64,000 bases of DNA from the NCBI GenBank assembly GCA_038501625.1, contig JAZAYU010000086.1, positions 2,676,178 to 2,740,177 on the forward strand, in the 5' to 3' direction. The translations under genes were made by a program, and so were the position numbers. The notes beneath the pieces were generated by a model, which saw only the letters and a program-made list of their open reading frames with translations, had not been told where the DNA came from and did no database searches. The stretch is from Corbicula japonica. Lineage: Eukaryota > Mollusca > Bivalvia > Venerida > Cyrenidae. Positions 50,636 to 63,854 of this stretch are shown here, piece by piece (positions within the stretch are counted from its first letter, which is position 1; the number at the start of each line of letters is the position of its first letter).

Positions 50636-50868
50636 TTAACCCTTTCCTGTACAGATACGCATTTTTACGCATGTGCGACCAGTGTAGATCCAGATCAGCC
50701 GGCACAACCGTGCCGTCTGATCAGGATCTGCACTGGTCGCATTTTGGTCAGAAATAACCTTATGAATCAAAAAGCGAACAGTTTAGATCCTGATCAGACG
50801 GCACGGCTGATCTGGATCTAAACTGTTCGTCTTAGCAATAAAGGTGTATTTATACAGGAAAGGGTTAA
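50636..50868. mobile_element. Family-P palindromic MITE, well preserved
   Basis: TTAACCCTTTCCTGTACAGA to 'tatacaggaaagggttaa', 233 bases, with GATCCAGATCAGCCGGCACA and GATCCTGATCAGACGGCACG cores. Confidence 0.9.
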
Positions 50869-51235
50869 TACAACAGAATGATAATTTGTATAATGAAAAT
50901 GCAATAATTTATCAACTGATATCAGTCTTTGAAATCATTTTAAAAATGGAGATGCATACAGAGTGTTTACTATACAAAATTCTCTTATATATTTTGTTTA
51001 TCAGACAATATACTCTATTATTTGTGAGTTAAATTTATGTGTATTTTGCACATGCAAAATCAAACCCAAGCAAAAATGAACCATGTAATTATAAACCTTG
51101 TGTGAACAATAAAGTGTAATAATTTATGGACAAGCAAAAGTATCATTTACAGATTTTGCATGGAAATTTCTACCTTAATAAATTAATGACTCGGTAGTAA
51201 ACACCATTACTCAGAAAAATTTGAAAGAACAAAGA

Positions 51236-51640
51236 ATTACAACTTTATGCCCAGGGGCAAGTAACAACAATACTTCTATCCAAGATTCATCAAAATGTTG
51301 GAGGAGTTGTGCATACAAGTGTTCTCTACTTTGAAATACATGTAAATTAATACGTGGGCCATAACTCATGCAAACAACATCCTGACAAATTACACTAGGA
51401 CACTACTTCCTAATAACTATACTTCTGGCCAAGTTTTGTCATAATTGGTTTCAAATTTAAGGTACAGAAGAGTTTGCAACAAAGTTAATATACTCTAAGG
51501 GCCATAACTCATGCAAATTTGAGCAAATCGCAATATCCTGACAAAATGTGCTATGGCAGATCATATAACTGGCCCATTTTAATGAAAATCAAACAGAAAT
51601 GCCCAAGATAAATACTAAACAATTCATATATGAAAAGAAA
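51236..51640 (+). repeat. Decayed repeat with 'gggccataactcatgcaaa' units
   Basis: 'gggccataactcatgcaaa' appears at about 51356 and 51499, about 143 bases apart, with 'ccaagattcatcaaaatg' / 'ccaagttttgtcataattg' / 'cccattttaatgaaaatc' in register. Related in style to the arrays at 34.5 and 47.4 kb. Confidence 0.55.
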
Positions 51641-51684
51641 TCACATCAATTATGTCTGCCTAATTTAAGTGTAAAATATTTTAA

Positions 51685-51728
51685 AAAATGTGCCAGTTGA
51701 TCTGGATCTACACTGGTCACTCATGATG
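51685..51728. mobile_element. Family-P MITE remnant
   Basis: 'gtgccagttgatctggatct' then 'acactggtcactcatgatga': only the right-hand edge. Confidence 0.45.
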
Positions 51729-52355
51729 AAAGACCTACCTAAAAAACTGATCAATGCATCCATAATATTTCAAACAAACCTAACATTCACACTCATTTCT
51801 AGTAACAAAAAACAAGAGGACAAAGTGGCCGTAAATCGCTCACCTGATTCTAAGATACATGAAATGAAAGGTAGAACAAAACACATTGAAGTAGAGTACA
51901 GTACAGTATGGTATGGTACGATACAGTACAGGTGAGCTAAAACAAATAAAACATTACCAGAACGTTCGAGATATAGCACACTTTTCTTAAACATAAAAAG
52001 TACAATATTTACAGGATAACAATTATACTGACATGAAATTAACAATAAAGGTTGAAGACATTTTTAGGAAATTTCTTTTCATAAAAAAATCACAACACAA
52101 ATACACTGATACATGTGAATATTAACTTGATGTAAGTGAAATTTATGAAAATTACACTGATTTTACACTGATATAAATGCCTATGGAAAAAGTTAAGCAA
52201 ATCAAATTTGTTTCAAGATAAATTAGGAGGTAAAAATGATCTCGCATAAAATCAAAGAACTTGAGCAAGATTTTGCATGGCTTATTCTTGATGCTGCAAA
52301 TCCGTCACACATCTAGCATTGCTGACTAAACCAAAAAAAAATGTATATACACTCA

Positions 52356-52534
52356 GGGCTGTTTTTCCTACCTTTGTAGGGGCCTTTTATAAGTTCCTTC
52401 CCCATTTCGAAAATTCTTTAAACAATGCAGTTTTGACCAAAAAGTTACGTTACATCAATGTTTTTTCATACTTCTTAAGAGGTAAAATTATGTTTTAGGG
52501 AATAAGCCCCTTTTCCTGACAGAAAAAAAGCGGC
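52356..52534. mobile_element. Short hAT-like MITE
   Basis: Left GGGCTGTTTTTCC and right GAAAAAAAGCGGC are inverted; flanks TACACTCA (52348-52355) and TACACTCC (52535-52542) form a 7/8 matching target duplication. 179 bases. Confidence 0.55.
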
Positions 52535-52750
52535 TACACTCCTAGTTTATCCTCCATGAAATTTCTGAACACCTATGTTTGTCAAAAACTAAAATGCCAA
52601 TATGCTTAACTTTATCCCAAAATAAGTAAGTGCTGCACTTTAACATTAATGAACACAAGTTTGTTTTATAATACAGCCATAACAAAAAAAAAGTGTGTTT
52701 GTGTCGTCACAGTTTTCTATCTACTTTTCATTCAGATCTGGATGAAAATA

Positions 52751-53022
52751 AGGCGCGGCACGGGAAAAGGTGCCTTCGGACAGTTGACGTATATTCTTAA
52801 AATGATGTCATAAAGTTGAGCAGACAACATTATTTAGTAAGTATTTTGTGGTAAAAATAACATGTTGTAAATGTTTAAAAAAAATTCCAGAAAGCTATGA
52901 GAAAATAATAGGTAATTGTGAGTTCTTTTCAATTATAGTAACAAATAAAGTTATTTCCAAATATAGTAACAACTAAAATGTCAAACAACATGACCAAAAA
53001 CATCTTTTCCCGTAGCGTGCAC
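52751..53022. mobile_element. Family-C MITE, copy C, just 3' of the LIX1 stop codon
   Basis: AGGCGCGGCACGGGAAAAGG to CTTTTCCCGTAGCGTGC. Diverged but complete. On the LIX1 strand it begins 27 bases after the stop codon. Confidence 0.8.
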
Positions 53023-53049
53023 AAAATAATAAATGCAAACCTTCACAAC

Positions 53050-54445
<1,396 letters not shown>

Positions 54446-54468
54446 TCAATACACGTTCTAATTTTTTT

Positions 54469-54696
54469 TTAACCCTTTCTTCCATAGATACACCTTTATT
54501 TAACAGTTTAGATCCAGATCAGCCAACACATCAGTGCCATCTGATCAGGATCTAAACTGTTTGCTTTTTTATTCATTAGGTTATTTCTGACCAAAATGTG
54601 ACCATTAGTAGATCCTGATCATATGGAACAGATGTGCCGGCTGATACATGGGTCACACATGTGTAAAAATGCATAAATTATGGAAGAAAGGGTTAA
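54469..54696. mobile_element. Family-P palindromic MITE upstream of LIX1 exon
   Basis: TTAACCCTTTCTTCCATAGA to 'atggaagaaagggttaa', 228 bases. Confidence 0.85.
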
Positions 54697-54718
54697 CTAA
54701 GTGATTTCATGTATTAAA

Positions 54719-54970
54719 TGGGGCGCGTCACGGGAAAAGGTACCTTCGGACAGTTGACGTCAATCTTTGAAATGACGTCATAAATTTGAGCAGACGACAT
54801 TATTTATTATGCATTTCGCGGTAAAAATAATGGTTTATTGTCAAAACGTGTAATAAAATCACATTTTAGTAATAAGAAATTGATTTATGTTTGTAAGTTC
54901 TTTCTAAATTTAGTAAAAACTAAAATATCACTAAAATGACCGAAGGTACCTTTTCCCGTGACGCGCCCCA
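54719..54970. mobile_element. Family-C MITE, copy E, best preserved
   Basis: TGGGGCGCGTCACGGGAAAA to TTTTCCCGTGACGCGCCCCA, 252 bases with near-perfect terminal inverted repeats of about 30 bases. Contains two intact CRE palindromes: TTGACGTCAAT (about 54756) and ATGACGTCATA (about 54773). Confidence 0.93.
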
Positions 54971-54984
54971 AATCTTAACTTCAT

Positions 54985-55270
54985 ATATATGTGTGACCAG
55001 TGTAGGGATCCTGATCAGTAGGATTGTCACATCTTGGTGTGAAATAACATTATCAAAAAGTGAATCGTGTTGATCCGGATCAGATGCACAGATGGGCTGG
55101 CTAATTTGGATCAGTAGGATCTACACATCTTGTTGTGAAGTAGCATTATCTACAGTATCTAAAAGTGAACCGCATCGAACCATGATCAGATGCACAGAAG
55201 GGCTGGCAGATCTGGATCTAAAGTGTTCACTCATGGGATAACAGCCACATCCAATAGGATGAAGGGTTTT
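54985..55270. mobile_element. Diverged family-P MITE, partly duplicated
   Basis: A unit 'gtgaatcgtgttgatccgga' / 'gatgcacagatgggctggct' occurs at about 55060 and again as 'gtgaaccgcatcgaaccatg' / 'gatgcacagaagggctggca' at about 55163, ending 'aggatgaagggttt'. Confidence 0.55.
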
Positions 55271-55374
55271 CTATAGAGGCTGCATGTATTAAGCAGTCAT
55301 TTATTTTAAACAATTGCTAAATTAATGTTAAGGACTCTTTCTTTGTGCTCTAGTCATTTGGTTTATAAATCATT

Positions 55375-55622
55375 TGGGGTGTGTCGAGGGAAAAGGTACC
55401 TTCGGACAACCGACATCAATCCAATAAATGACATCATTAAGTTGTGCAGAAGACATTAATTAATTCTTATGCATTTTAAGGTAAAAATACCATGTTATCG
55501 TCAAAATGTGTAACAAAAGCAATGTTTAGTTATGAGAAAATAAAAGATAGTTGTAAGTTTTTTCGTAAAATAGAATCAACGAAAAAGTTACAAAATATGA
55601 CTTTTTCCTGTCACGTGCCCCA
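55375..55622. mobile_element. Family-C MITE, copy F
   Basis: TGGGGTGTGTCGAGGGAAAA to CTTTTTCCTGTCACGTGCCCCA-type end, 248 bases. CRE sites degraded (GACATCA). Confidence 0.85.
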
Positions 55623-55780
55623 ATTTATAGACCGGTCTCCATTCTAAGTTTTAAGATCATAGACACCCTGATGATAGATCATAAAATGAAGGGAATGGAT
55701 GTGTAGTCAGATCAGATCTGGATCTATGGATGTCACTCGTGATAAAACCTGTATAATAATATGAAGTAAATGGTTAAGGC

Positions 55781-56017
55781 TTAATCCTTTCCGCCATGGA
55801 AACATCTTTATTGCAAGGGCGAACAGTTAAGATCCAGATCAGCCAGCACATCTGTGCCATCTGATCAGGATCTAAACTGTTCGCTTTTTGATTTATTAGG
55901 TTATTTTTGACCAAAATGTGACCAGTGCAGATCCTGATCAGATGGCACAGATGTGCTGGCAGATCTGGATCTTCACTGGTCGCACATGCGTAAAAATGCG
56001 TATATATGGAGGAAAGC
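55781..56017. mobile_element. Family-P palindromic MITE, right TTAA lost
   Basis: TTAATCCTTTCCGCCATGGA to 'gtatatatggaggaaagc'; both palindromes well preserved. Confidence 0.82.
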
Positions 56018-56140
56018 ATCCATTTCTGAATTGTCAACAGTTACTTGAAAATTGTAAAATAGTCCAACTTGTACTAAGACCACCTGTAAACAAAGCGCAC
56101 CTGTGGATTGAGACCAGATTTATTTGCCTTACTGACTGAT

Positions 56141-56390
56141 TTAACCCTTTCCTTCATATACACACATTTTTACGCATGTGCGACCATGAGTGTAGATCCA
56201 GATCAGCCGGCACATCCGTGCTGTCTGATCAGGATCTGCACTTGTCGCATTTTGGTCAGAAATAACCTGGCATGATGAATCAAAAAGCGAACAGTTAAGA
56301 TCCTGATCAGATGGCACCGATGTGCCAGCTGATCTGGATCTAAACAGTTCGCCCATGCAATAAAGGTGTATCTATGGAGGAAAGGGTTAA
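56141..56390. mobile_element. Family-P palindromic MITE, well preserved
   Basis: TTAACCCTTTCCTTCATATA to 'tctatggaggaaagggttaa', exactly TTAA-bounded, 250 bases. Confidence 0.9.
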
Positions 56391-57079
56391 TAGAATAAAT
56401 TCACATGTAAACAAAGACCACCTGCATTCATAGACCAATTTTCGGTTTTCCCCTCTTTGGTCTTTGTAGACAGATTTGACTGTATTTTTTTTTATCCTTT
56501 TGCAAATTTGACAGACCTTTACAAACTACCACCCACAATATACAACACTCATTTACATTATTAAAACATTCAGGCTTATTTAGTAGGTGTTTACCAAAAT
56601 ATTTAATTAGTCACAATGTATGTGTTATGTTTTCCTAATTACAAATAACATTTATTTCTGTCAGTTACTGATAATTTATATTAATTTGTCAAGTTTAAAC
56701 TGTTTTGCATGTTGCGGATCAATCCATCAAACTGCAAATGCCTTGATTTGTCATTTATCATAATATATTATTATTATATTGTCAACTTAGTGCACACTGT
56801 GTATAACTACCATTGAAATACTGAAGTACATGTATCATTATATTTTGTGGTGGTTAACTTTTCGCGTATTTTGTGCTAGGGAAGGAGCACGAAATCAAAC
56901 TCTAGAGAAATAAGACCATTTGAATATCTAGTCTTATTATAATAATACAAGTGCGCGAATTTTAGCCCTCAGGAAAATGTAACTGATGTCATTTGCGCGA
57001 AATTTGATCCCCGCGAAATTAAATGATACAACAGTAAAGAGAAGTTATACTGTTGTTCATTTGGTTAAGTTTATTTTAT
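56391..57079. other. Noncoding stretch with decayed GCG-rich patch
   Basis: No exon recognised. About 56855-57030 has 'acttttcgcgtattttgtg' and 'ccccgcgaaattaaatg', resembling the interior repeats of the 49.6-50.2 kb MITE, without clear ends. Confidence 0.4.
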
Positions 57080-58577
57080 CAGGGTTGCCAGCACTAAGGA
57101 CGAAAAAAATTCCCTGACTTTTCCCTGACTTTTCACTGACCAAATCAGGTTTTTCACTGACCAAAAATACCAAACGTAAACGGCTGCCACACCCCTACTC
57201 CTGTCCAATCCACCCATAAGTATATTTTCATTATATAACAATATATTATTACATATATTAACATTTAAAGCATCATTTATGCATCTAGTATACAGTTTTA
57301 AGGATTAATGTTAGGTGAAATATTAAACTATGCACTCTTACAAGATGTAACCAATACTTTTAAGATATTATATAATGTATTCTTATTCTTCATTGAGAAA
57401 CTAAATGAAATAACAACAGTATAAAGCAAGAGATTATCACAACTGAAGCTTAAAGTATCCATTTTTCACTAATGACTTGAATAATCATCAAATGCAGAGT
57501 AAAAGAAATATACATACATGTAATCTTTAAAATGGGCCAGCAAACAACATACCATTTACACAAGTAAAACAATCCCTCGGACAGAATGCCCATACATGTT
57601 TCCTTTCATGTTGTAAAATATTTTTATACATAACTCAAATACAATGCTGTTTACACCACACAAGTGAAACAAAACACACAGTTGAGTCTGTTCAGTGCTT
57701 GGATTAACATTGAAAAAATGCATGTAGGTTTTGAAGATCCCTGTTCAAATCCAATAAATATTAATAATAAATAGTCTGATCCAAATGAAAAATATGTCAG
57801 CCACATATGCACTGGGCCTAATAGAAAATAGGTTAGTTGATGTTGAATGTATGCTAAAATTTTCAAAGTAATCTAGAGAAATTTTTGAAGTTTGTTTAAC
57901 AAGATTAAAAAACTCATGAACCTGTCATTAAAATGATGGACTGAGCCACATTAATACATGATACCAAGTAACTCACTTGTTTTAAGTTTCAAGTCAGTTA
58001 TAATCTTGAAAAATGTAGCAGTAGTTGGTCAGCAATATTTTTGAAAAATCCTGCCTTTATACAAAAACCAGGAGGTTGCTGTGAACTGAATGTTGGAAAA
58101 CAATATGACAGTCACTTCTGCCAATTATTTTAAAATCCAACCATAGATGAAAATATATGGGCAAAGACACAAACTATCATCAGTAAGGCCTATATAGCAG
58201 AAATTACTAAGTTAAGAGTGTTGCTTTGAGCTTGATCTTGGATGGCAGAATATGGGTTTTGTGTGTAGCAACTTGTTAATATAATTTCTGGAGGCAATGG
58301 TTTCAGGGCCTTTTAGCCTTCAAGCAATTTTATTTATAATATAAGAACTTTTATCATAAAACACAATTGTAGACACAATTCATAACAGAAAATTTGTAAA
58401 TGCAATCTTTAATAAAATAGAACAATTTGTTTCGTTCAAATTTATTTTTCCCTGACTTTTCCCTGACTTTTCAGGATTTTTATTTTTCACTGACCAATTT
58501 TCAAAATTCCCTGACAATTCCCTGACCTTGAAAAAAAATCAAATTTCCCTGACTTTTCAAGTCCGCTGGCAACCCTG
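57080..58577. mobile_element. hAT-like transposon with CAGGGTTGCCAGC ends
   Basis: Terminal inverted repeats CAGGGTTGCCAGC / GCTGGCAACCCTG, CAG...CTG type. Subterminal runs of 'ttccctgacttttccctgac' and 'tcactgacca' occur at both ends. Flanks share TTTAT (57075-57079 and 58578-58582), compatible with a 5-bp duplication. 1498 bases, no transposase frame. Confidence 0.82.
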
Positions 58578-58589
58578 TTTATATATTGA

Positions 58590-58705
58590 TTGTGAAACAA
58601 GTTATGCCAACTGAAAGTGGATTGTGGAAACTGCAGACGAATCTCATCCCTAGTGGGTTTCAAACCCACAGTCTGGATCTGGAGTCTAGACCCCTCGACC
58701 ACACT
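58590..58705 (-). repeat. tRNA-derived SINE fragment, reversed
   Basis: 'aaactgcagacgaatctcat', reversed B box 'gggtttcaaacccacag' and 'ggatctggagtctagac'. Same family as 29125-29325; follows directly after the hAT-like element. Confidence 0.6.
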
Positions 58706-58954
58706 TCTTTATAGCGTTATTGCACCTAGATGAACCATGCACCATTACAAATGGTCCTTATAATGTGACTGGTATAGACTCAGCACAGCCTGCATATCTG
58801 CATAGTCTGCTCACAGTCTATACTCTTCACCATTACTGTCAAAGAAGCATCCGTAATGGCCATTAAGAAAACAGTTTAGATCTTCTTTTGGACCAGGTTC
58901 AGGATTCTACAATTATTGTGAAAACAATAACCACTTATTTTTGTCCTAGTGTGA

Positions 58955-59055
58955 CTGACTAAGTCACAGGGAAAAATGACTTCCAATATTTCACATCAAT
59001 AACTTCACAAAGTTGAGCTGACAACATTGCTTATGCATTTTTATGGTAAAATATA
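58955..59055. mobile_element. Degenerate family-C MITE, left half
   Basis: 'aagtcacagggaaaaatgac', 'ttcacatcaataacttcaca', 'agttgagctgacaacattgc' follow family-C order. Its right half is absent: a hAT element begins at 59065. Confidence 0.6.
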
Positions 59056-59064
59056 CACTTATAT

Positions 59065-60195
59065 TAGGGATGTCAACAAATATCCGAATATCCGGATACT
59101 AAGTCACTATCCGGATACTAATTTCATATCCGAATATATGCGTAAAAATTAGTAAAAATCATCTAAAACAGTACAAAATGCGTCATTTATTGCTTCTAAA
59201 CACCTGTTCAGATGTCATAATTAGATAATTTGAGACTGTATATTGATCGTCATAAAACTGCCACAAGAAGTAACGCGGTGTTTGTTTAACAGATCTGAGG
59301 TGCGAAAACTGCGTCCTCATTGCAATCATCAAGGTGGTCAAGACCATTGTTTGCCAATTATAGTAATCCACAAGTTATATGGATAATGTGATTGTCTTCA
59401 AACTAGCGCTGTCAATTATTGTCAATTAAGTTTACCAATGTCCCCGTAATGCTGTCACGTTCATTGTCGAATATATTGATTGTTATTTTACAGATAAAAT
59501 ATTTGATGTAATTTCGATCAAATAAAGTTGATAACGGCGAATGAAATAATAATGAATAAATTATTAAATAATGTGCATTTGTTGTTCATTTTTACGTTGC
59601 GTAATTTGGCAAATACATGTATAGTCTCTGGAAAGTACCAGATAAATCTCAATGTCACAGCTAAGATCAAAAACGTATCTAGATGGATGTGCGAACGGTA
59701 CAAAATTTTTATTCAAAGTACTACGCTTTGCAGAAAAATAGATGGACAGAGAAAAACCTTGAAAATTTAATGCAAGTCGTATGCAGATGAACAAAAACGA
59801 GTTTAATAATTTAATAATTCAATTGCATAAAAAAGAAATCAACAAGAGTTCACTCATTTTTTATCGTGAGTTATCTTCGCCCTGGTCAAATCGCGTGAAT
59901 AAATTTCAAGAGTTAAAAATAAAATCAAGAATACTATCGATCAATAGTAACACAGCGCTTAGTATATACAGCGACACATGACAGAAACAAAACACTCAAA
60001 ATTAATTATTCTTTCAAGTATCTTTTTGACAAGTTTTCGTAGATCCGAAGTTCAATTTTATGCGTTGAAAAAGGCGGGAATATTGACGTCATCACATAAC
60101 AGACAAAGTCGCCGATCTATACGGTTATCCGGATAGTATCCGAATAGTATATGCGGATATCCGGATACCGAAAATGGTATCCTTTGACATCCCTA
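59065..60195. mobile_element. hAT-type transposon with TAGGGATGTCAA ends
   Basis: Inverted ends TAGGGATGTCAA...TTGACATCCCTA; flanks ACTTATAT (59057-59064) and ATTTATAT (60196-60203) form a 7/8 target duplication of hAT length. 'atccggata' and 'tatccgaata' repeats line both subterminal regions. Small frames inside (e.g. 59528-59770) show no transposase motif. 1131 bases, non-autonomous. Confidence 0.82.
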
Positions 60196-60204
60196 ATTTA
60201 TATG

Positions 60205-60425
60205 TACTCCACTGATCCCTTTATCCCAGATCCCGATCAGCCAGCAAATCCGTGCCATCTCATCAGGATCTTTTATTTTTGTATTTAGATTCTTTATTTC
60301 TGAACAGGAAGTGGACAGCAAAGATCCAATTAAGATGTGATGACACTGATGTGTTAGCTGATCTGGATCTACACTGTTTGGCGTTCGCTCATGTGATAAA
60401 AGGAGTATCCTAGAATAAAGTGTTT
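60205..60425. mobile_element. Family-P MITE
   Basis: 'ccagatcccgatcagccagc', 'gccatctcatcaggatcttt', 'gtgttagctgatctggatct', 'gctcatgtgataaaagg'. Confidence 0.65.
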
Positions 60426-60869
60426 AAAAACAGCCTTGATAATTGCTTATAAATTTGCATCACCCTCTCTTCCACTTATCTATTAGGATGACTTCAATAT
60501 TTCGATTATTATTTGGATAACATAAAACTTCCCTGAGGTATATCACATTATGTAAATTACTTGGAATTTTAACCAACCTCAAATAAATGATCAAATTTGT
60601 TTTCATATCAGTTTTAAAATTAATGCCAAAAAAGTGGGACTGACATTTTTGAAATTTTCACCTAAGTCCTGTAATAAATATTTTCCTGCAAAGCACATTG
60701 ATCATTGATTTTAAAAGGTATATTCAAGATTCTTTGATTGAACAAGAATTTGGTGTTCCACAAAACACATGTCGCCTATATTGCATTTGAAAGTGGCATA
60801 ACTCAAAAAGATAGCAAATTGGGAGTTATCATTCTTGTTGACCAAAGGATACCCATGACCCATGACTAC

Positions 60870-61088
60870 TTGGCTGTTATCCTATGGGCAAACAGTGAAG
60901 ATTAGTAAATTACACCCAGATCAGACTGAACATCTGTAGAATCTATTTAGGATCTACATAATGGTAGCTTCTTGATCAGAAATAATGTAATAAATCTAAA
61001 AGCCAACAATGTAGATCACCGACTGCTTGGATGTGCAAACTGATCTGGATCTGCACTGATTGCCATATACCATGAAATAAAGGGTCAA
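60870..61088. mobile_element. Family-P MITE, diverged
   Basis: 'ggctgttatcctatgggcaa', 'cacccagatcagactgaac', 'gtgcaaactgatctggatct', ending 'tgaaataaagggtcaa'. Confidence 0.6.
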
Positions 61089-61134
61089 ACTATTGGTGTT
61101 TTGGGCAAAGAAAAATGCAACAAGAACCCAGCTT

Positions 61135-61376
61135 TTAACCATCTACTCCAAATAAAGGCTTTATTGTGTGTCTGAACAATTTAGATCCAGATCAGCATAT
61201 CCATGCTGTATGATCAGGATCTAAACTGTTCACTTTTAGATTTATTAGTTTATTTCTGATCAGGAGGTGGATATTGTATTTGTAGTTCCTGATCAGTTGG
61301 CACAACTACAATCTGATCTGGATTTAAACTGGTCACTCATGCGATATTTAAGTCATATACATGGAGTAAAGGGTAC
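61135..61376. mobile_element. Family-P MITE
   Basis: 'ttaaccatctactccaaata', 'tttagatccagatcagcata', 'tgatcaggatctaaactgtt', 'ctgatctggatttaaactgg', ending 'tggagtaaagggt'. Confidence 0.7.
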
Positions 61377-61739
61377 AAATGTGAAAACATATTTTTTGTG
61401 AAATTTGTTTTAGTGATTAATCAAGTTTTGACATGGTATTCATGCTACTTCATTAGAAAACGTGACAAGGTAAAGACCCTATATTAGGCTGTCAATAAAT
61501 GGAGCTCAAACATTCTTTTGTACATAAAAGATTCTTTGATCCACCAGTCCTTTCACAGAATATGGCAAAATGATCAAATGTAGTATGCATTCACATTCTA
61601 TCAATAAATTTTTAAGGTAATTGAAATGTGCCTTATCTTGAAATTGCGTAATTGAGTTCTTTTTTTACAGGTTAATTTATTCTTCTTTCTTATGTAAAAA
61701 AAATTCAAAAATCTACATTCAAGAACATAGTGGCATTTA

Positions 61740-62397
61740 GCCATTTACTTTATATATACACCCTTTTATGAGTGTCCATCCAGTGTAGATCCGGATCACC
61801 TGGCACACTGGTGCCTTTGATCAGGATCTACATCGTTCACTTTTTGGTCAGAATTAACGTAAAAAAATAAAAAGTGTTTTTTTCACTTTTGGGGGAAAGG
61901 GGTCGCAGCCCTTTGGAGGGGGAAAATTGCGACACAAACAGAGGAAAGGGGGAATATTTGGAAGATACTTGCAGCTGTCAAACACAACAAAACAAAGTAT
62001 TCACTGATCTTTTGCTTTTTTGCTTTGCAAGCACTGTAGTACAACCAGGAAAATCTTGCCTCATAGTTCCCCCGAGTTGAATTTTCTTGCATCAGAAAAA
62101 AATTAAGATTTATCATCTTCACTATCATTTTCACTATCAAGCTATTACAAATAAGCGGAACAAATCGAACCGACCATAACAGACTCCAGCAAAGGGGGAA
62201 TTTTTTATTAGATTTGGGGGAAAAATATATACTATTTTGAGGGGGGAATGGGGCCCTATTTCTCCAAATATTTGGCATAAAAAAAACACTGAAAGTGAAC
62301 TGTGAAGATCCTGATCAGACTGCATGGATGTGCCAATGATCAGGATCCGCACTGTTCGTCCATGCCATAAAGGTGTATCTATGGAGCAAAGGGTTAA
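61740..62397. mobile_element. Family-P MITE split by a 420-base insertion
   Basis: Left half 61740-61871 ('ccatttactttatatataca', 'gtgtagatccggatcacctg', 'ctttttggtcagaattaacg') and right half 62292-62397 ('gaagatcctgatcagactgc', 'ggagcaaagggttaa') make one normal element when the insert is removed. Confidence 0.78.
61872..62291. mobile_element. Insert with AGTGTTTTTTT inverted ends (possible hAT MITE)
   Basis: Begins AGTGTTTTTTTCACTTTTGG and ends 'ggcataaaaaaaacactg'; ends are inverted for about 11 bases. G-runs near both ends ('gggggaaaggggtcgcagcc', 'gaggggggaatggggcccta'). No clean target duplication, so class is uncertain. Frames through it show no domain. Confidence 0.55.
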
Positions 62398-62875
62398 TCT
62401 GCTCCCAAGTCTTTAGTCAGTATCAAGTCATCCTTTAAAACAATGAAGTACAATGTTGTCACTTCTTTACAGACTGTGCAGTGTGTTTGTACAGGTATAA
62501 CACCCTGAGAAACATGATAATCAAACAAACTGTCAATTAATTACTGATAAACTAACATAAAACAAACCAAGTGAAGTTTTCAAGTGTGTGGATAGTCACA
62601 GCTCCTATACATTAACAAATCTCCATCAAACATCTTACATTCTAATCATACTGTTTATCTGTCAGATCAACAGTTAAATAGATCAAATACGATTTGCAAC
62701 TACTCCAAAAGGCCCCAGGGATTTCGGGGATGTGAAATTCAAATGCCAGTAACAGTTATACAGTTAACATCAAATAAATATAAACATACAGAAACTGTTC
62801 AATAAAGTGCCTTCACCAGCCCGTTTTCGTTTTTTATTGTGTTAAAACGGGGCTTTTTGTTCATATATGTGTATC

Positions 62876-63215
62876 AACCCTTTACAGTACAGATCTGCAT
62901 TTAAGGCATGGGCAAACAGTGTAGATCCAGATTAGCTGGCACATTTATTCCAACTGATCAAGATTAACACTGTTGGCTTTTTTTTATTGAATTGGTACAT
63001 GTTATTATGACCAAGAAGCAAACAGTGTAGATCCTGATGGGTTAACCCTTTACTACATTCAAACATGACTTTGTGTTATCGCATGTGCAACCAGAATACA
63101 GATCCTGAACTGCTGTCACATATGTGCCATATGATAAGAATCTAAACTGTTTGCACATTTAACAACAGCCATATCAGTTGGGCATTTACGCTATAGATCA
63201 CGTTTGCAGTGATAT
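62876..63215. mobile_element. One and a half family-P MITEs
   Basis: 62876-63046 ('caaccctttacagtacagat', 'gtgtagatccagattagctg', 'gtgtagatcctgatgggtta') runs into a second start at 63043 ('ttaaccctttactacattca') with one palindrome and 'catatcagttgggcattta'. Confidence 0.6.
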
Positions 63216-63854
63216 CTGACAGTGGTCTTTCCTCATACACATATTATTGAATTTATTCCATTTATTTAAAATAATTTGTTACTACATTTTTTATAGATCT
63301 GTTATGTTATTAAAACTTGCTTACTTCTGAAAACAGTTATTAATATTATCTGCACGTGAAGTATTAAATATTTAACATTTTAAAAATAATTCATGATGAA
63401 CAATACATATTTTGATATTTAAATAAACTGCCATGTAAATTGTAATGAAGCAAGGGATTATGTTTTTTAATACCAATAGCTTTCGTGTCTTGGAATTTAA
63501 TCAAAGTTTTATTGACAATGTCTATTTACTCAATATATTATCACCTAATGATCAATTTCTCACTGAATGGAATTCTTTCTATATTTATCAAAAGAAGTAA
63601 CATTTCAACAGAATTCAAACAGCAATACGGGAATGTAAATCCTCTTATGCTACAAAGTTTATTCAAATAACCCGGTGAAGAAAATTATAAGTTTTTATTT
63701 CGACTGAAGGTCTTTGTTTGCCAACCATCATTGATAGCACATTGCAATTCAGTGTATGATACACATCTTGTAGTATTATTATATGACCCCACTTGTTTTG
63801 GTTGCCGTTTCACTGAAATTCCGTCTTTTATGAGAAATACTTGAGCAAAATTTA
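63216..63854. other. Noncoding stretch
   Basis: AT-rich; no exon, repeat family or conserved motif recognised. Confidence 0.45.

Noticed and set aside
59518..59981. Small frames inside the 59.1-60.2 kb element
   Set aside because: No transposase or other motif; overlapping frames on both strands in AT-rich DNA are expected by chance.
62700..62740. Candidate LIX1 upstream exon on the - strand
   Set aside because: No acceptor-donor pair with a reading frame resembling the LIX1 N-terminus could be made.
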